DNA of 64,000 bases from Kaistella sp. (GCA_019459085.1 JAIBEW010000029.1:124001-188000), one strand, 5' to 3'; shown: positions 51,416 to 60,997, counted from the first letter of the stretch. Made by a program: numbers and translations. The notes: generated from the letters alone by a model not told the origin.

Positions 51416-53209
51416 TTACTGTCTTTGGGCCCAGTTTTTCATTTTCCTGTCGAGCACATCCAGCGGAAGACCTCCCTGGTTTAAGATTTCGTCATGAAAT
51501 TTTGCCAGACTGAATTTACTACCCAACTGTTTCTGATATTTGTCCCGGAGTGCCCGGATTTTCAGCGAGCCTATTTTGTAACCCAGCGCCTGTCCCGGCA
51601 TTGCCATATATCTTTCGACTTCAGCAGTGGCTCCGGCTTCATCATAAGCGATATTGTTCAGGAAATATCTGATGGCTTCTTCCCTCGTCATGGTTCCGGT
51701 ATGCAAACCGGTATCCACCACGAGCCGCACTGCACGCAGCATCTGATCGCTTAAATAACCCATTTTTTGATACGGATCGGTATAAAGCCCCAGTTCCGGA
51801 CCGAGCGTTTCACAGTAATGCGCCCAACCTTCACCATACGCTCCGAACCAGCCAAAACGCATGAATTTCGGCAGTTTGGTATTTTCCTGCTGCAGCGAAA
51901 TCTGATAATGATGTCCGGGAATTGCTTCATGTAAAAACAACGATTCCATCCCCGAAGTGACATTAAATTTTGTTGGATCAGGAAGCGGAATGTAAAAAAT
52001 TCCTGCTCTTTTTCCGTCGGGAGTTCCGGGAATATATTCCGCACTGGCGCTTGCTTCGCGGAATTTTTCGGTTTGCCTGATTTCAAAAGGCGTTTTCGGG
52101 GTGACACTGAACATAGTTTTGAGTTTCGGTGTAATTTTTTTCAGGATTCCGTTGAAGGCGCTCATCACTTCTTTATCAGTTTTATAAGGCATTGCCTTTG
52201 GATCAGATTTTACCGACGTTATAAATTCCTCAAGTGTACCGCTGAAACCCACCTGTTCTTTTACTTTTTCCATTTCTGCACGAAGCATTGCAACCTGATC
52301 CAAACCTGTTTTTCTGATCGCTTCCGGTGTTGAATTGGTCGTGGTCCAGCTTTTTGCATAATAGGCGTAGATTTCATTTCCTTTCGGCAGAGCATCTATT
52401 CCGGAGGTAGCGCGTGATTTTGGAAGATATTCTTTTTCTAAAAATTCTGCCATCTTCAGATAAGTCGGAACTATTTTTTTTGAAACCGTTTCCCTATACT
52501 GCGCGGTGAATTTTTCTTTCTGGTCTGAACTGAAACCGGCCGGAAAACTGCGGAGAGGCCCGTAAAAAATATTCTTCTCCATATCATCGGAAACAATTTC
52601 TTCCGCTTTCATTTGAGGTATCATTTTCGCGACCAGTGTTTTAGGCAATACCTGATTATTTGCTATGCCTTCACGAAAATTCTCCATGGCAGTATCCATC
52701 CACTGCGGGAATTTCTCCATTCTTTTCAGCCAGTCGTTATAGTCTTTTTCTGTTTTAAAGGGCTGACTTCCCTGTCCGCTTCCCAGTAAGGGAAAATCGA
52801 GCGGCAGACCGCTGAACTGGGTAAAGGGAATGTATTCGGGATGATAGGCGTAACGTTCAACCTTGTCTTTTAACATATAGTCCAGCACGTCATAAACGGT
52901 TTTGTCTTCGTCATTCAGTCTTTTATAATCCACTTTCTTCAGTTGGTTCTGCACCGAATTATAAAAAGCGATTTCTCCTGAGATGAAATCTTTGTCGATA
53001 TTGATCGGTAACTGGTCATTGTATCGCGAATCGCCCTGCGCAGTAGCTTCAAGCGGATAAAGTTTTAAATACTGTTCATAATATTTGGCAGCTATTGAAT
53101 CAATTTCAAGCGGCGTCACCTTCGCGAGCGGATAATCTTTCTTTTTACAGCACATTAACACTGACATTATTCCGACTAAAAAAAATCCCATGTAAAGGCT
53201 TCTATTCAT
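51416..53209 (-). CDS. DUF885 lipoprotein (putative metallopeptidase)
   Basis: A 597-residue lipoprotein: hydrophobic start with lipobox-like LMCC, then KKKDYP. DUF885 proteins have a zinc-peptidase-like HExxH; here it is in LFLHEAIPGHHYQISLQ (near 425), with GEGWAHYCETLG downstream. It probably digests peptides in the periplasm or on the cell surface, together with the S46 peptidase encoded at 17241, though no biochemical activity is certain. Confidence 0.88.
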   Translation of the reverse strand: MNRSLYMGFFLVGIMSVLMCCKKKDYPLAKVTPLEIDSIAAKYYEQYLKLYPLEATAQGDSRYNDQLPINIDKDFISGEIAFYNSVQNQLKKVDYKRLNDEDKTVYDVLDYMLKDKVERYAYHPEYIPFTQFSGLPLDFPLLGSGQGSQPFKTEKDYNDWLKRMEKFPQWMDTAMENFREGIANNQVLPKTLVAKMIPQMKAEEIVSDDMEKNIFYGPLRSFPAGFSSDQKEKFTAQYRETVSKKIVPTYLKMAEFLEKEYLPKSRATSGIDALPKGNEIYAYYAKSWTTTNSTPEAIRKTGLDQVAMLRAEMEKVKEQVGFSGTLEEFITSVKSDPKAMPYKTDKEVMSAFNGILKKITPKLKTMFSVTPKTPFEIRQTEKFREASASAEYIPGTPDGKRAGIFYIPLPDPTKFNVTSGMESLFLHEAIPGHHYQISLQQENTKLPKFMRFGWFGAYGEGWAHYCETLGPELGLYTDPYQKMGYLSDQMLRAVRLVVDTGLHTGTMTREEAIRYFLNNIAYDEAGATAEVERYMAMPGQALGYKIGSLKIRALRDKYQKQLGSKFSLAKFHDEILNQGGLPLDVLDRKMKNWAQRQ

Positions 53210-53382
53210 AACTTAAATTTTGACAGGCTAAATTACCTTTTTTTGTGTAATGTTTATACTAAAGTTGCGGGTTTCAGGATGGATGCTAAAAAAACTTTAA
53301 AATACTTTCCACATTCAATCTATTTTTTATCTTTGTTCAATCAGTTTAAAAATCAATTATTTAACACTTTTTTTCTTTGAAA

Positions 53383-53841
53383 ATGAAAGGGATTTTAAAA
53401 ATCTACCATCCTGACGAAACCCTTAAATACAACATTAAAAGCACTTATTGCAAAGCGGTTTACAGCAACAAGCAACATTTTCTGGAGGTTGAAATCATTA
53501 CAGATGAATCTTTGGATCATGTAGATGATGATTCGCTGCAGTATAATTTCCCTCAGCTATCACTGAATGTGATGGATTTTCCTATTGAGGGTGCAGAAAT
53601 TGAAGGAAAGTCTTTTGAAATCAGCGATACCGACGAGTCCTATACAGAAGTTGATCTTTTTGATGATGAAGAAGCGTATCTGTACGACAACGAGCTGTCT
53701 TTCGACCGAAATTCGGAGGAGGAACTTCAGCTGTGCTGGAAAGGAAATATTGATGATTTCTATACCGGTTCCGATGAACCCATTACGTTTAAACTCAAAT
53801 GCCATTTCAAACAGGATGAAATTGTGGTGGAAGAGGATTAG
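53383..53841 (+). CDS. Acidic soluble protein, unknown function
   Basis: A 152-residue protein from ATG at 53383 (an in-frame TTG two codons earlier is less likely). It is very acidic, mainly in the centre and at the end (DTDESYTEVDLFDDEEAYL, KQDEIVVEED), and looks all-beta. No signal peptide or membrane segment. Not recognised; it has no operon partner, standing between the DUF885 gene and exbB. Confidence 0.6.
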   Translation: MKGILKIYHPDETLKYNIKSTYCKAVYSNKQHFLEVEIITDESLDHVDDDSLQYNFPQLSLNVMDFPIEGAEIEGKSFEISDTDESYTEVDLFDDEEAYLYDNELSFDRNSEEELQLCWKGNIDDFYTGSDEPITFKLKCHFKQDEIVVEED

Positions 53842-54015
53842 TTCCCGACAACCTCTCTCTCCAAAAAATCCCAAAAACCTCATTGCTGATCCGCTGCTGA
53901 AAAGTGGAAATGGTCGCATAAAATTTACGGTGTTATAACAAAAAACACATCTAAACATGGGGTTTATAACAATATAAACCTACTTTTGCCGTTACATAAT
54001 CTTTAAAACTAAGAA

Positions 54016-54696
54016 ATGTTTTTACAGACTCCTACTCAAATCATCAACAATAAAACCGAAACCCACCTATTTTCGCTTTGGGAAATTCTTTTCAGCGGAG
54101 GAATTTTAGGAAATGCCATTATGGTTTGCATTTTCCTTCTGGGGATTCTTGCGCTTTATATATTCTTAGAAAGATACTTCTTTATTAAAAAAGCGTCGAA
54201 GCAGACCCCTAATTTCCTCGAAAACATCAAGGATTTTTTACAGGAAGGAAAAATCTCGACCGCAATAGATTACTGTAAAACCATTGACTCACCGGAAGCA
54301 CGAATGATCGAAAAAGGTTTGGCAAGAATCGGAAGGCCTATTTCAGACATTTCAAATGCCATGCAGAATCAGGGTCAGCTCGAGGTTTCAAAACTCGAAA
54401 AAAACCTCAATATATTGGCTTCAGCATCAGGAGCCGCTCCTATGTTAGGGTTTTTGGGAACTGTGATTGGAATGATTATGGCGTTTTTTGAGATTTCAAA
54501 TGTAACAGGTGCTGTGAGTCCCAAGCTTTTGGCTTCTGGCATTTATACCGCAATGGCCACGACCGCAGTAGGTCTGTTTGTAGGCATTCCCGCCTATTTT
54601 TTCTATAATATTTTAGTAACAAATGTAGACCGACTCGTATTGAAAATTCAGACCCATGTAAATGAATTTCTCGACACTTTAAATACCCCGCTGTAA
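54016..54696 (+). CDS. MotA/TolQ/ExbB proton channel protein
   Basis: A 226-residue inner-membrane protein of the ExbB/TolQ family with three membrane segments: one near 30-50, and two in the conserved pore region ASGAAPMLGFLGTVIGMIMAF (near 137-158) and GIYTAMATTAVGLFVGIPAYF (near 180-200). It forms the proton channel that energises a TonB-type transducer. The exbD-like start overlaps its stop by one base. Confidence 0.93.
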   Translation: MFLQTPTQIINNKTETHLFSLWEILFSGGILGNAIMVCIFLLGILALYIFLERYFFIKKASKQTPNFLENIKDFLQEGKISTAIDYCKTIDSPEARMIEKGLARIGRPISDISNAMQNQGQLEVSKLEKNLNILASASGAAPMLGFLGTVIGMIMAFFEISNVTGAVSPKLLASGIYTAMATTAVGLFVGIPAYFFYNILVTNVDRLVLKIQTHVNEFLDTLNTPL

Positions 54697-55094
54697 TGGA
54701 GTTGAAACGTAGAAACAGGGTGAATGCCGAGTTCAGTATGGCTTCAATGACAGATATAATATTTCTGCTGTTGATTTTTTTCATGATCACGAGTTCAGCA
54801 ATCAGCCAAAGTGCCATCGACGTTAAACTGCCAAAAGCCGAGTCCGCAAACCCAAGTGTTCAGGATGCCGCCTCTGTTACGATAAAAGAAGACGGTAAAT
54901 ATTTTGTAAATGATAAAGAGATACAGAAAGAACAGCTGGAACAGTATTTGGTCAATACTTTAAAGAACGACCCCAATCCCGCATTCACTATCAGGGCCGA
55001 TGAAAACACAAAGCATAAAGATGTTGTATTTGTGATGGGGATTGCCGAAACACACCATTTTAATTTGGCAATTGCAACGGTACAAGAGGATTAA
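54696..55094 (+). CDS. ExbD/TolR family protein
   Basis: A 132-residue protein with one N-terminal membrane segment holding the proton-path aspartate (SMTDIIFLLLIFFMITSS, Asp near residue 18) and a periplasmic ExbD domain. It overlaps the ExbB-like gene by one base and precedes the TonB-like gene by 31 bases. Confidence 0.93.
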   Translation: MELKRRNRVNAEFSMASMTDIIFLLLIFFMITSSAISQSAIDVKLPKAESANPSVQDAASVTIKEDGKYFVNDKEIQKEQLEQYLVNTLKNDPNPAFTIRADENTKHKDVVFVMGIAETHHFNLAIATVQED

Positions 55095-55125
55095 TCTGAG
55101 AGGATTTTTTATTAATGATCATTAA

Positions 55126-55959
55126 ATGAGCGACGCAATTCAACAATTAAGAAGCGAAAAAGAGATCAAGAGGAAAAGTGCCCTCATCACTTTTCTGATT
55201 TCGGTCTTGGTATTCCTAGCGATTTTCTTTTATCAGTTTACCACCATCATCCAAAAACCCGAGGTGGTCACTACAATGCTTATTAATTTCGGCGACTCCC
55301 AAAACGGTGCTGACACGGAAGAACCTGCCGAACAGGACGGAAGCCAGGCGTCCAATAACCCAATCAGCGAAGTTGAAACTGTAAAAAAAGATGTTTCGGA
55401 AATCAGTCCGGAACCTGTGAAGCCCGTCGTACAGGAGAAAATTTTAACCGGAAAAAACACCAGGGTTTCTGCTCCGGCTGCCACTAAAGCACGTCCTAAA
55501 GCAACGGCTGCCAAAACCTCTCCCGCAAAGTCTGCAGCTGTAAATTCAAAAAACGGATCCGGTGACGGAAAAGGAAATGCCGCCATTGGCAATTTGATAA
55601 AAGGAAGAGGGACAAAAGCCGGAACACAGGGTACTAACGGAACCATTGGCAACGAAGGTGACCCACTGGGCGGCGATGGAAACGGGGACAGCAAGATCGG
55701 AATCGACCGCAAACTGATCGGTTATATTCCCGGAACAATGGGAAGAGGCGGTTCGCAGCCATCGCACAGCTGTTCTGCAAGCGGAAGCATCATCATTTCT
55801 TATACCGTCGATAAAAATGGGAACGTCATCTCCGCGAGACGCTCCGGCGGAATTTCTGATGTCTGTGTGGTCTCTACATCAGTGGCGTGGGTCAAAAAAT
55901 ATGTAAAAGCCGAAAAAGCACCCACTTTTTCCAGCGGAACTTACCGCATTTCTTTCTAA
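55126..55959 (+). CDS. TonB-like energy transducer
   Basis: A 277-residue protein with a single N-terminal membrane anchor (about 19-38), a long Ala/Pro/Lys/Gly-rich disordered spacer (60-195) and a C-terminal TonB-like domain with GSIIISYTVDKNGNVISARR and two cysteines (CSAS and SDVCVVS) that could form a disulfide. The spacer is longer and more Gly-rich than in classic TonB. With the ExbB- and ExbD-like genes it forms a complete energy-transduction unit for outer-membrane uptake. Confidence 0.88.
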   Translation: MSDAIQQLRSEKEIKRKSALITFLISVLVFLAIFFYQFTTIIQKPEVVTTMLINFGDSQNGADTEEPAEQDGSQASNNPISEVETVKKDVSEISPEPVKPVVQEKILTGKNTRVSAPAATKARPKATAAKTSPAKSAAVNSKNGSGDGKGNAAIGNLIKGRGTKAGTQGTNGTIGNEGDPLGGDGNGDSKIGIDRKLIGYIPGTMGRGGSQPSHSCSASGSIIISYTVDKNGNVISARRSGGISDVCVVSTSVAWVKKYVKAEKAPTFSSGTYRISF

Positions 55960-55961
55960 AA

Positions 55962-56348
55962 TTAAGAATTCTGGAGCTCAGTAATCCTGTTGACAATGGG
56001 AAGGGAGAAGATTCCGCTTTTCTGAAGATACAGTTCATAAAAAGTCTGTGCTTTTTCCGCAATATCCTTTCTGCCATTTTCCCTGTTTTTCAGATAAAAC
56101 AAATGTCCCAGCAATTCAAAATAAGGGATGTGATGAGCGCTGTCTTTATCATTGATCATTGTAGTGATTTCATCCACAGTAAGGGCCGAAAGCGCCTCAA
56201 AATCCATTTTAAAGGTATCATTCATATTCGTGTCAAAAATCCTCTGGTCTTCGGGAAGTGTTCCTTCATTTTTTTCAAGAAGAAGTTTCGAAAGCGCTTC
56301 TGAAAACTGCTTAACAATCCGGATGATATAGTCTTTATCGTGTATCAT
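55962..56348 (-). CDS. Conserved soluble protein, unknown (possibly DUF6483)
   Basis: A 128-residue mainly helical soluble protein, MIHDKDYIIRIVKQFSEAL at the start. The opening resembles what I remember of DUF6483, but this is weak. It overlaps the next upstream small membrane protein gene by 14 bases, so they are co-translated. Its stop lies 2 bases from the stop of the convergent tonB-like gene. No function can be given. Confidence 0.65.
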   Translation of the reverse strand: MIHDKDYIIRIVKQFSEALSKLLLEKNEGTLPEDQRIFDTNMNDTFKMDFEALSALTVDEITTMINDKDSAHHIPYFELLGHLFYLKNRENGRKDIAEKAQTFYELYLQKSGIFSLPIVNRITELQNS

Positions 56349-56634
56349 TATTCTCTTTTTTTAACTGTTCATCAAGTTCCGGTGTTGCATCGGTTCTCGA
56401 AATATAATTCATTGTGCCGTGTTCTCTCGCTGCTTTTGATGCCATTTTTGCACCCAGAACCACACTTAATGCCAAAACTGCACATGCGGCAATCATCGTC
56501 CAGATGCCGGGATAAGCGAAATAAATAACAGCAGAAATGATGAGGCCAATTAAAAAAGGGGATAAAAAAATCTGAATCCAGCCGACTGTTTCGGTGGTTT
56601 TTTCAAAAGCGGTCTGTTTTTCGTCGTTTTCCAT
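56335..56634 (-). CDS. Small membrane protein, unknown function
   Basis: A 99-residue protein with two central membrane segments (about 20-65, IFLSPFLIGLIISAVIYFAY and WTMIAACAVLALSVVLGAKM) and charged ends. Not recognised. It lies 11 bases after the SpmAB-like gene and overlaps the following soluble protein gene, forming a three-gene minus-strand operon. Confidence 0.7.
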   Translation of the reverse strand: MENDEKQTAFEKTTETVGWIQIFLSPFLIGLIISAVIYFAYPGIWTMIAACAVLALSVVLGAKMASKAAREHGTMNYISRTDATPELDEQLKKENNDTR

Positions 56635-56645
56635 AGTAGTATTTT

Positions 56646-58049
56646 TTAAGCAAAGAAAATATAAGCTAAAATTACTGAGGTAATAATTCCGACCAGATCT
56701 GCCAGAAGCATTGCGGTCACCGTATATCTCGTATTTTTAATTCCGACGGCGCCAAAATACACGGCAATCACATAGAAAGTGGTATCTGAACTTCCCTGCA
56801 AAACCGCAGCAAGTCTGCCCTGAAAACTGTCGGCTCCGAAAGTCTGCATCGTATCCACCATCATTCCCCTCGCTCCGGAACCGGAAAGCGGCTTGATCAG
56901 CGCTGTCGGTAAACCGTCTACAAATCGCGTGTCAAAACCCGCCACGCTTGCGACCCACTTCATCCCGTCGATAATCACATCAAAAACACCGGAGGTTCTT
57001 AACAGAGAAATGGCGATCAGCATGCCTACCAAATACGGGATGATTTTCACACAGGTCCAGAAACCTTCCTTTGCACCATCGATAAATGCATCGAAAACAT
57101 TGATTTTTTTATAAACTCCACCCAAAATAATGGCGAAGAAGATCAAAAGTATAATTCCGTTGCTGAGCAATTTGCTGAAATCATCAAGCTCGCCTTTTGT
57201 CAGGTTCACCAGATACACGACCAACAGCCCGACCATAATTGAAATTCCGCCGACATAAGCGATCACAGCCGGTTGTAGCAGATTGATTTTCTGATATAGC
57301 GAAACCACGATCATGGCCGCCATTGTTGCGGCAAAAGTTGCGATCATACATGGCAGAAAAATATCCGTCGGCGTCACAGAACCCATTGAAGCACGGATGG
57401 CAATGATGGAAACAGGAATCAGCGTTAAACCTCCCGCATGAAGGCACAGAAACATGATCTGCGAATTGCTGGCGCGATCCTTATTGATATTTAAGGTTTG
57501 CAGACTTTCCATCGCTTTCAGTCCAAACGGAGTCGCCGCATTGTCGAGACCCAATAAATTCGCCGAAAAATTCAGGAGCATATGTCCAAAAGAGGGATGG
57601 TTTTTGGGAATTTCAGGGAAAAGTTTCGAGAAAAAAGGCTGGATCAGCCGGGATAATAAATTGATGCCGCCGGCTTTTTCTGCAATGCTCATAAAACCCA
57701 TGAACAACGTCATGATTCCAATCAGACCCAGACATATTTTCACGGCCGTTTCTGACGTTCCGATGACGCCGTCAGTTTCCTGAACGCGGTAAACATTCAC
57801 CGAAGATTTTGCAGAATCTGTTTTGTAATGTATCCTGTTCTGGGCAAAATCAGGCTTCAGAAGCAGGCTGTCTTGCACCAGTGGCGTTAGCGAATTCATG
57901 TTTTGAGAAGCAATCTGTACCGTATCGCCGCTTCTGCCCACCACCATATCATTGTAGATGGCTTTATAATGGTCTGAAAACATATATTTTACACTCGCCA
58001 CCAAAATTGCCACAATAATAAATGCACTCCAGATTCTGCTTAAGACCAT
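56646..58049 (-). CDS. SpmA/SpmB-like fused membrane protein (nucleoside-recognition domains)
   Basis: A 467-residue protein with about 10 membrane segments, carrying two Gate/nucleoside-recognition domains: the SpmA half (LLNFSANLLGLDNAATPFGLKAM near 155) and the SpmB half (GIILLIFFAIILGGVYKKINVFDAF; LLADLVGIITSVI at the end). The Bacillus spore maturation proteins are separate SpmA and SpmB; here they are one polypeptide in a bacterium that does not sporulate. Substrate unknown. Confidence 0.85.
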   Translation of the reverse strand: MVLSRIWSAFIIVAILVASVKYMFSDHYKAIYNDMVVGRSGDTVQIASQNMNSLTPLVQDSLLLKPDFAQNRIHYKTDSAKSSVNVYRVQETDGVIGTSETAVKICLGLIGIMTLFMGFMSIAEKAGGINLLSRLIQPFFSKLFPEIPKNHPSFGHMLLNFSANLLGLDNAATPFGLKAMESLQTLNINKDRASNSQIMFLCLHAGGLTLIPVSIIAIRASMGSVTPTDIFLPCMIATFAATMAAMIVVSLYQKINLLQPAVIAYVGGISIMVGLLVVYLVNLTKGELDDFSKLLSNGIILLIFFAIILGGVYKKINVFDAFIDGAKEGFWTCVKIIPYLVGMLIAISLLRTSGVFDVIIDGMKWVASVAGFDTRFVDGLPTALIKPLSGSGARGMMVDTMQTFGADSFQGRLAAVLQGSSDTTFYVIAVYFGAVGIKNTRYTVTAMLLADLVGIITSVILAYIFFA

Positions 58050-58230
58050 TTTCTAAAATTTTCATAAAAATAGTGTTTTTGCTGTAAAAATGTCAAAAAT
58101 CATGATTTGTTTTGAAAATTCATCTGCTTTTTATTCAATTCCATTTCAAAACTTTTGTAACTTTAAGTTCCTAAAAATCAAATGCACCTGCATTTCCTTT
58201 TTACTCATTTTTAAAATACTAAACTTAAAT

Positions 58231-60357
58231 ATGATGAGTACAAACACCCAAAATTTACGAAATGTGGTTTTGCTCGGCCATTCCGGTTCCGGGAAAACTA
58301 CGCTTATAGAAACCATGCTCTACGAAGGAGGGGCGATAAAACGCCGTGGCAGTGTGGAAACCCGCAACACGGTAAGCGATTATACCGACATTGAACACGA
58401 CCGCGGAAATACCATTTTCTCGCACCAGATGTTCGTGAACTGGAAAAACAACAAAATAAACATCATCGACACGCCGGGATTTGACGATTTCGTTGGCGAA
58501 ACCGTTTCTTCATTGAAGGTTGCCGATACTGCGGTAATTGTTCTGAACGCCGCAAACGGTGTTGAGGTAGGAACGGAAATCGTTTGGGAATACGTCGAGA
58601 AATATCAGACTCCTGCAATTTTTGTCATCAATCAGATGGATCATCCCAAGGCCGATTTTGAAAAAACGCTTGAACAGGCGAAAGAAAGATTCGGCAACAA
58701 ACTCCTGCCGGTACAGTATCCTTACAACTCCGGCGCCGGTTTTAATGCCATTATTGATGCTTTAAGAATGGTGATGTACGAATTTCCTGCCGACGGCGGA
58801 AAACCGGAGAAAAAACCAATTCCTAAAAACGAAATGGAAAAAGCCAACGCAATGCACAATGCGTTGGTGGAAGTTGCTGCTGAAAATGAGGAAGGACTGA
58901 TGGAAAAATACTTTGAAGAAGGCAATCTTTCTGAAGAAGAATTGGCAAAAGGAATTACTATCGCCCTGGCGAAACAGCAGTTTTTTCCGGTTTTTGTGAC
59001 AAGTGGACTGAAAGATATGGGTAGCGGCAGATTAATGGGATTTATTGATGATATTGCACCTTCGCCCGCAGAACGCCCTCCAAGAAAACTCGAAAACGGC
59101 GGAGAAATTTCTTACGATCCGGCCGATAAAACCACGCTCTTTATTTACAAAACCCTTTCGGAACCGCAGGTTGGAATGGTTTCTTATTTCAAGGTCTTAA
59201 GCGGCACCCTTAAACCCGGCGATGAACTCATCAACGCAAATAATGGTGAAGTGGAAAGGATTTCTCAGCTTTTTGTCGCTGAAGGAAAAGACAGAACTCC
59301 CGTAAGTGAAATGGTAGCCGGAGATTTAGGTGTTACGGTTAAATTAAAATACGGTCATTCGAACAATACCCTCAACTCAAAAGGTCTGGACCGAAAAGTA
59401 CGGCCGATGGAATTCCCGGAAAGCAGAATCCGGAAAGCAGTTTCTGCCGACTCGTCCGCCGATATGGAAAAACTCGTCACGGCTTTACACAAAATTGAAG
59501 AGGAAGATCCTACGCTGAAAGTGGAACAGTCTGCCGAACTGAAACAGACGATCCTACACGGTCAGGGACAACTGCATCTGGATCTGGTAAAACAAAGGCT
59601 GCAGAAAGAATTTGGCGTGAAAATGAACTTCGGCAATCCTAAAATTCCGTACCGCGAAACCATTACCGGAAAATCCGACGCCGACTACCGTCATAAAAAA
59701 CAGTCGGGCGGCGCAGGACAGTTCGGCGAAATTCACATGCGTGTTGAAAATTTCTATGACGGAATGGATGAACCCACCGGAATGAACATCCGACAAAAAG
59801 ATATTGAGGATTTACCATGGGGCGGGAAACTCGCTTTTTACTGGTGCATTGTGGGCGGAACAATTGACAACCGTTACATTGGCGCGATAAAAAAAGGAAT
59901 TATGCAGCAGATGAAAGAAGGCCCGTTAACCGGTTCGCACTGCCAAAATGTAAGGGTCTGCGTTTACGACGGAAAAATGCACAGTGTAGATTCCAACGAC
60001 ATTTCTTTTCAGCTGGCGGCATCCGGAGCGTTCCGGGAAGCTTTCCAGAATGCAAAACCTCAGCTTCTGGAACCGGTTTACCACGTGGAAATTCTCTGTC
60101 CCGATGAAGATACCGGTGATGTAATGGGCGACCTTCAGACGAGGCGCGCCATGATTTCGGGAATGGATTCCGAAGGTCATTACCAAAAGATCATCGCCGA
60201 GGTTCCGCTTGCTGAAATGCACGATTACGGTTCCACTTTACGTTCCATAACAGGAGGCCGCGCAAAATTCTCAATGAAATTTTCGGATTATCAGTTGGTT
60301 CCGCCGAACGTGCAGAATGAACTGGTGAAAACCCATGCCGGTTTACAGGAAGCCTGA
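58231..60357 (+). CDS. EF-G paralogue (FusA2/EF-G2-like) with altered GTPase motifs
   Basis: A 708-residue, five-domain elongation factor G relative. The P-loop is GHSGSGKTT (16-24). The G3 motif is DTPGF (80-84), where canonical EF-G has DTPGH with the catalytic histidine. G4 is NQMD (134-137) instead of NKMD. Domains II, III, IV (KKQSGGAGQFGEIHMRVE, near 490) and V are complete. From memory, an EF-G2 paralogue of Bacteroides supports translocation without GTP hydrolysis; this may be its orthologue. The open frame runs 47 codons upstream, but family members begin near ATG 58231 (or 58234). Confidence 0.9.
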   Translation: MMSTNTQNLRNVVLLGHSGSGKTTLIETMLYEGGAIKRRGSVETRNTVSDYTDIEHDRGNTIFSHQMFVNWKNNKINIIDTPGFDDFVGETVSSLKVADTAVIVLNAANGVEVGTEIVWEYVEKYQTPAIFVINQMDHPKADFEKTLEQAKERFGNKLLPVQYPYNSGAGFNAIIDALRMVMYEFPADGGKPEKKPIPKNEMEKANAMHNALVEVAAENEEGLMEKYFEEGNLSEEELAKGITIALAKQQFFPVFVTSGLKDMGSGRLMGFIDDIAPSPAERPPRKLENGGEISYDPADKTTLFIYKTLSEPQVGMVSYFKVLSGTLKPGDELINANNGEVERISQLFVAEGKDRTPVSEMVAGDLGVTVKLKYGHSNNTLNSKGLDRKVRPMEFPESRIRKAVSADSSADMEKLVTALHKIEEEDPTLKVEQSAELKQTILHGQGQLHLDLVKQRLQKEFGVKMNFGNPKIPYRETITGKSDADYRHKKQSGGAGQFGEIHMRVENFYDGMDEPTGMNIRQKDIEDLPWGGKLAFYWCIVGGTIDNRYIGAIKKGIMQQMKEGPLTGSHCQNVRVCVYDGKMHSVDSNDISFQLAASGAFREAFQNAKPQLLEPVYHVEILCPDEDTGDVMGDLQTRRAMISGMDSEGHYQKIIAEVPLAEMHDYGSTLRSITGGRAKFSMKFSDYQLVPPNVQNELVKTHAGLQEA

Positions 60358-60370
60358 ATTTATTAATCAT

Positions 60371-60402
60371 ATAAAACCTCAGGGAAAACTGGGGTTTTTA
60401 TT
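60371..60402 (+). terminator. Terminator of the EF-G paralogue gene
   Basis: AAAACCTCAG/CTGGGGTTTT, a 10-bp stem with one G-T pair and a 6-base loop, then a T-rich run. Confidence 0.8.
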
Positions 60403-60410
60403 TTGAATAG

Positions 60411-60431
60411 GGCGCGAGCGAAGCGAGCGCC
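60411..60431. repeat. GC-rich intergenic hairpin
   Basis: GGCGC/GCGCC ends around GAGCGAAGCGA: a near-palindromic, GC-rich sequence in A+T-rich surroundings, similar in kind to the block at 12850-12950. Confidence 0.45.
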
Positions 60432-60479
60432 GAAAAGTTTAGTAGTAGAGAAATCTGTCAGAAAGGTGTTTCAGTAACG

Positions 60480-60992
60480 TTACTTTGTTAGGTACACCAG
60501 ATCACCTGGAAACTGATCTTCCAAATTCTTGAGAATTTTGGCTGTTTGTGTCTTTTCAAAAAGGGCATCCACAAAGAAAGAGGTTTCAAAAAACTGACGG
60601 TGAACGGCGGGCAATAGTTCCATAAAGTAATCCATTCCAACCTGGTTATTGTGCAGATCCATTTTTTTCTGCAGCGGTTCGTTCGGGAAAAGTTCTTCGT
60701 GCAGATCGGTCATTTTTTTACAGAATCTCAGCGCTTTCTGGGCCGAAGAGATCTTACAGCAGTACATCATGATCAGGCAGCACCAAAGCGCATGACGGTA
60801 CGCATTTCCAATGCCGTCGGAAGAGTTGGTTTTGGGAAAATATTCTTTCGCGATCACGAAACTTTTAACGGTTCCGAATAAACTCAAAGTAAAAAATAAA
60901 GGATGCGGAATAATGAGCTTCAAAAGTCTTACAATTTTTTTGAAACTTAATGTCTTTAAGGTGTTGAAAAATATTTTTGCGGTCTGTCTCAT
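60480..60992 (-). CDS. DUF6973-like protein (RHA...HE...MDLHNNQVG motif)
   Basis: A 170-residue protein with GNAYRHALWCCLIMMYCC (near 63), a central DLHEELFP and MDLHNNQVGMDYF (near 110). This set of conserved Arg, His, Glu, Asp and Asn is what I remember of DUF6973, a fold also found as the C-terminal part of some secreted toxins. Here it stands alone, without signal peptide or immunity gene. An enzymatic role is an inference from the conserved polar residues. Confidence 0.65.
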   Translation of the reverse strand: MRQTAKIFFNTLKTLSFKKIVRLLKLIIPHPLFFTLSLFGTVKSFVIAKEYFPKTNSSDGIGNAYRHALWCCLIMMYCCKISSAQKALRFCKKMTDLHEELFPNEPLQKKMDLHNNQVGMDYFMELLPAVHRQFFETSFFVDALFEKTQTAKILKNLEDQFPGDLVYLTK

Positions 60993-60997
60993 AAAAG

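Noticed and set aside
55233-55712. Pro/Ser-rich open frame antisense to the TonB-like gene
   Set aside because: It only mirrors the Gly/Ala/Lys-rich spacer of the TonB-like protein in the opposite frame.
58090-58230. 47-codon extension of the EF-G paralogue
   Set aside because: Hydrophobic, Phe/Ile-rich translation of an A+T-rich leader; family members start near ATG 58231.
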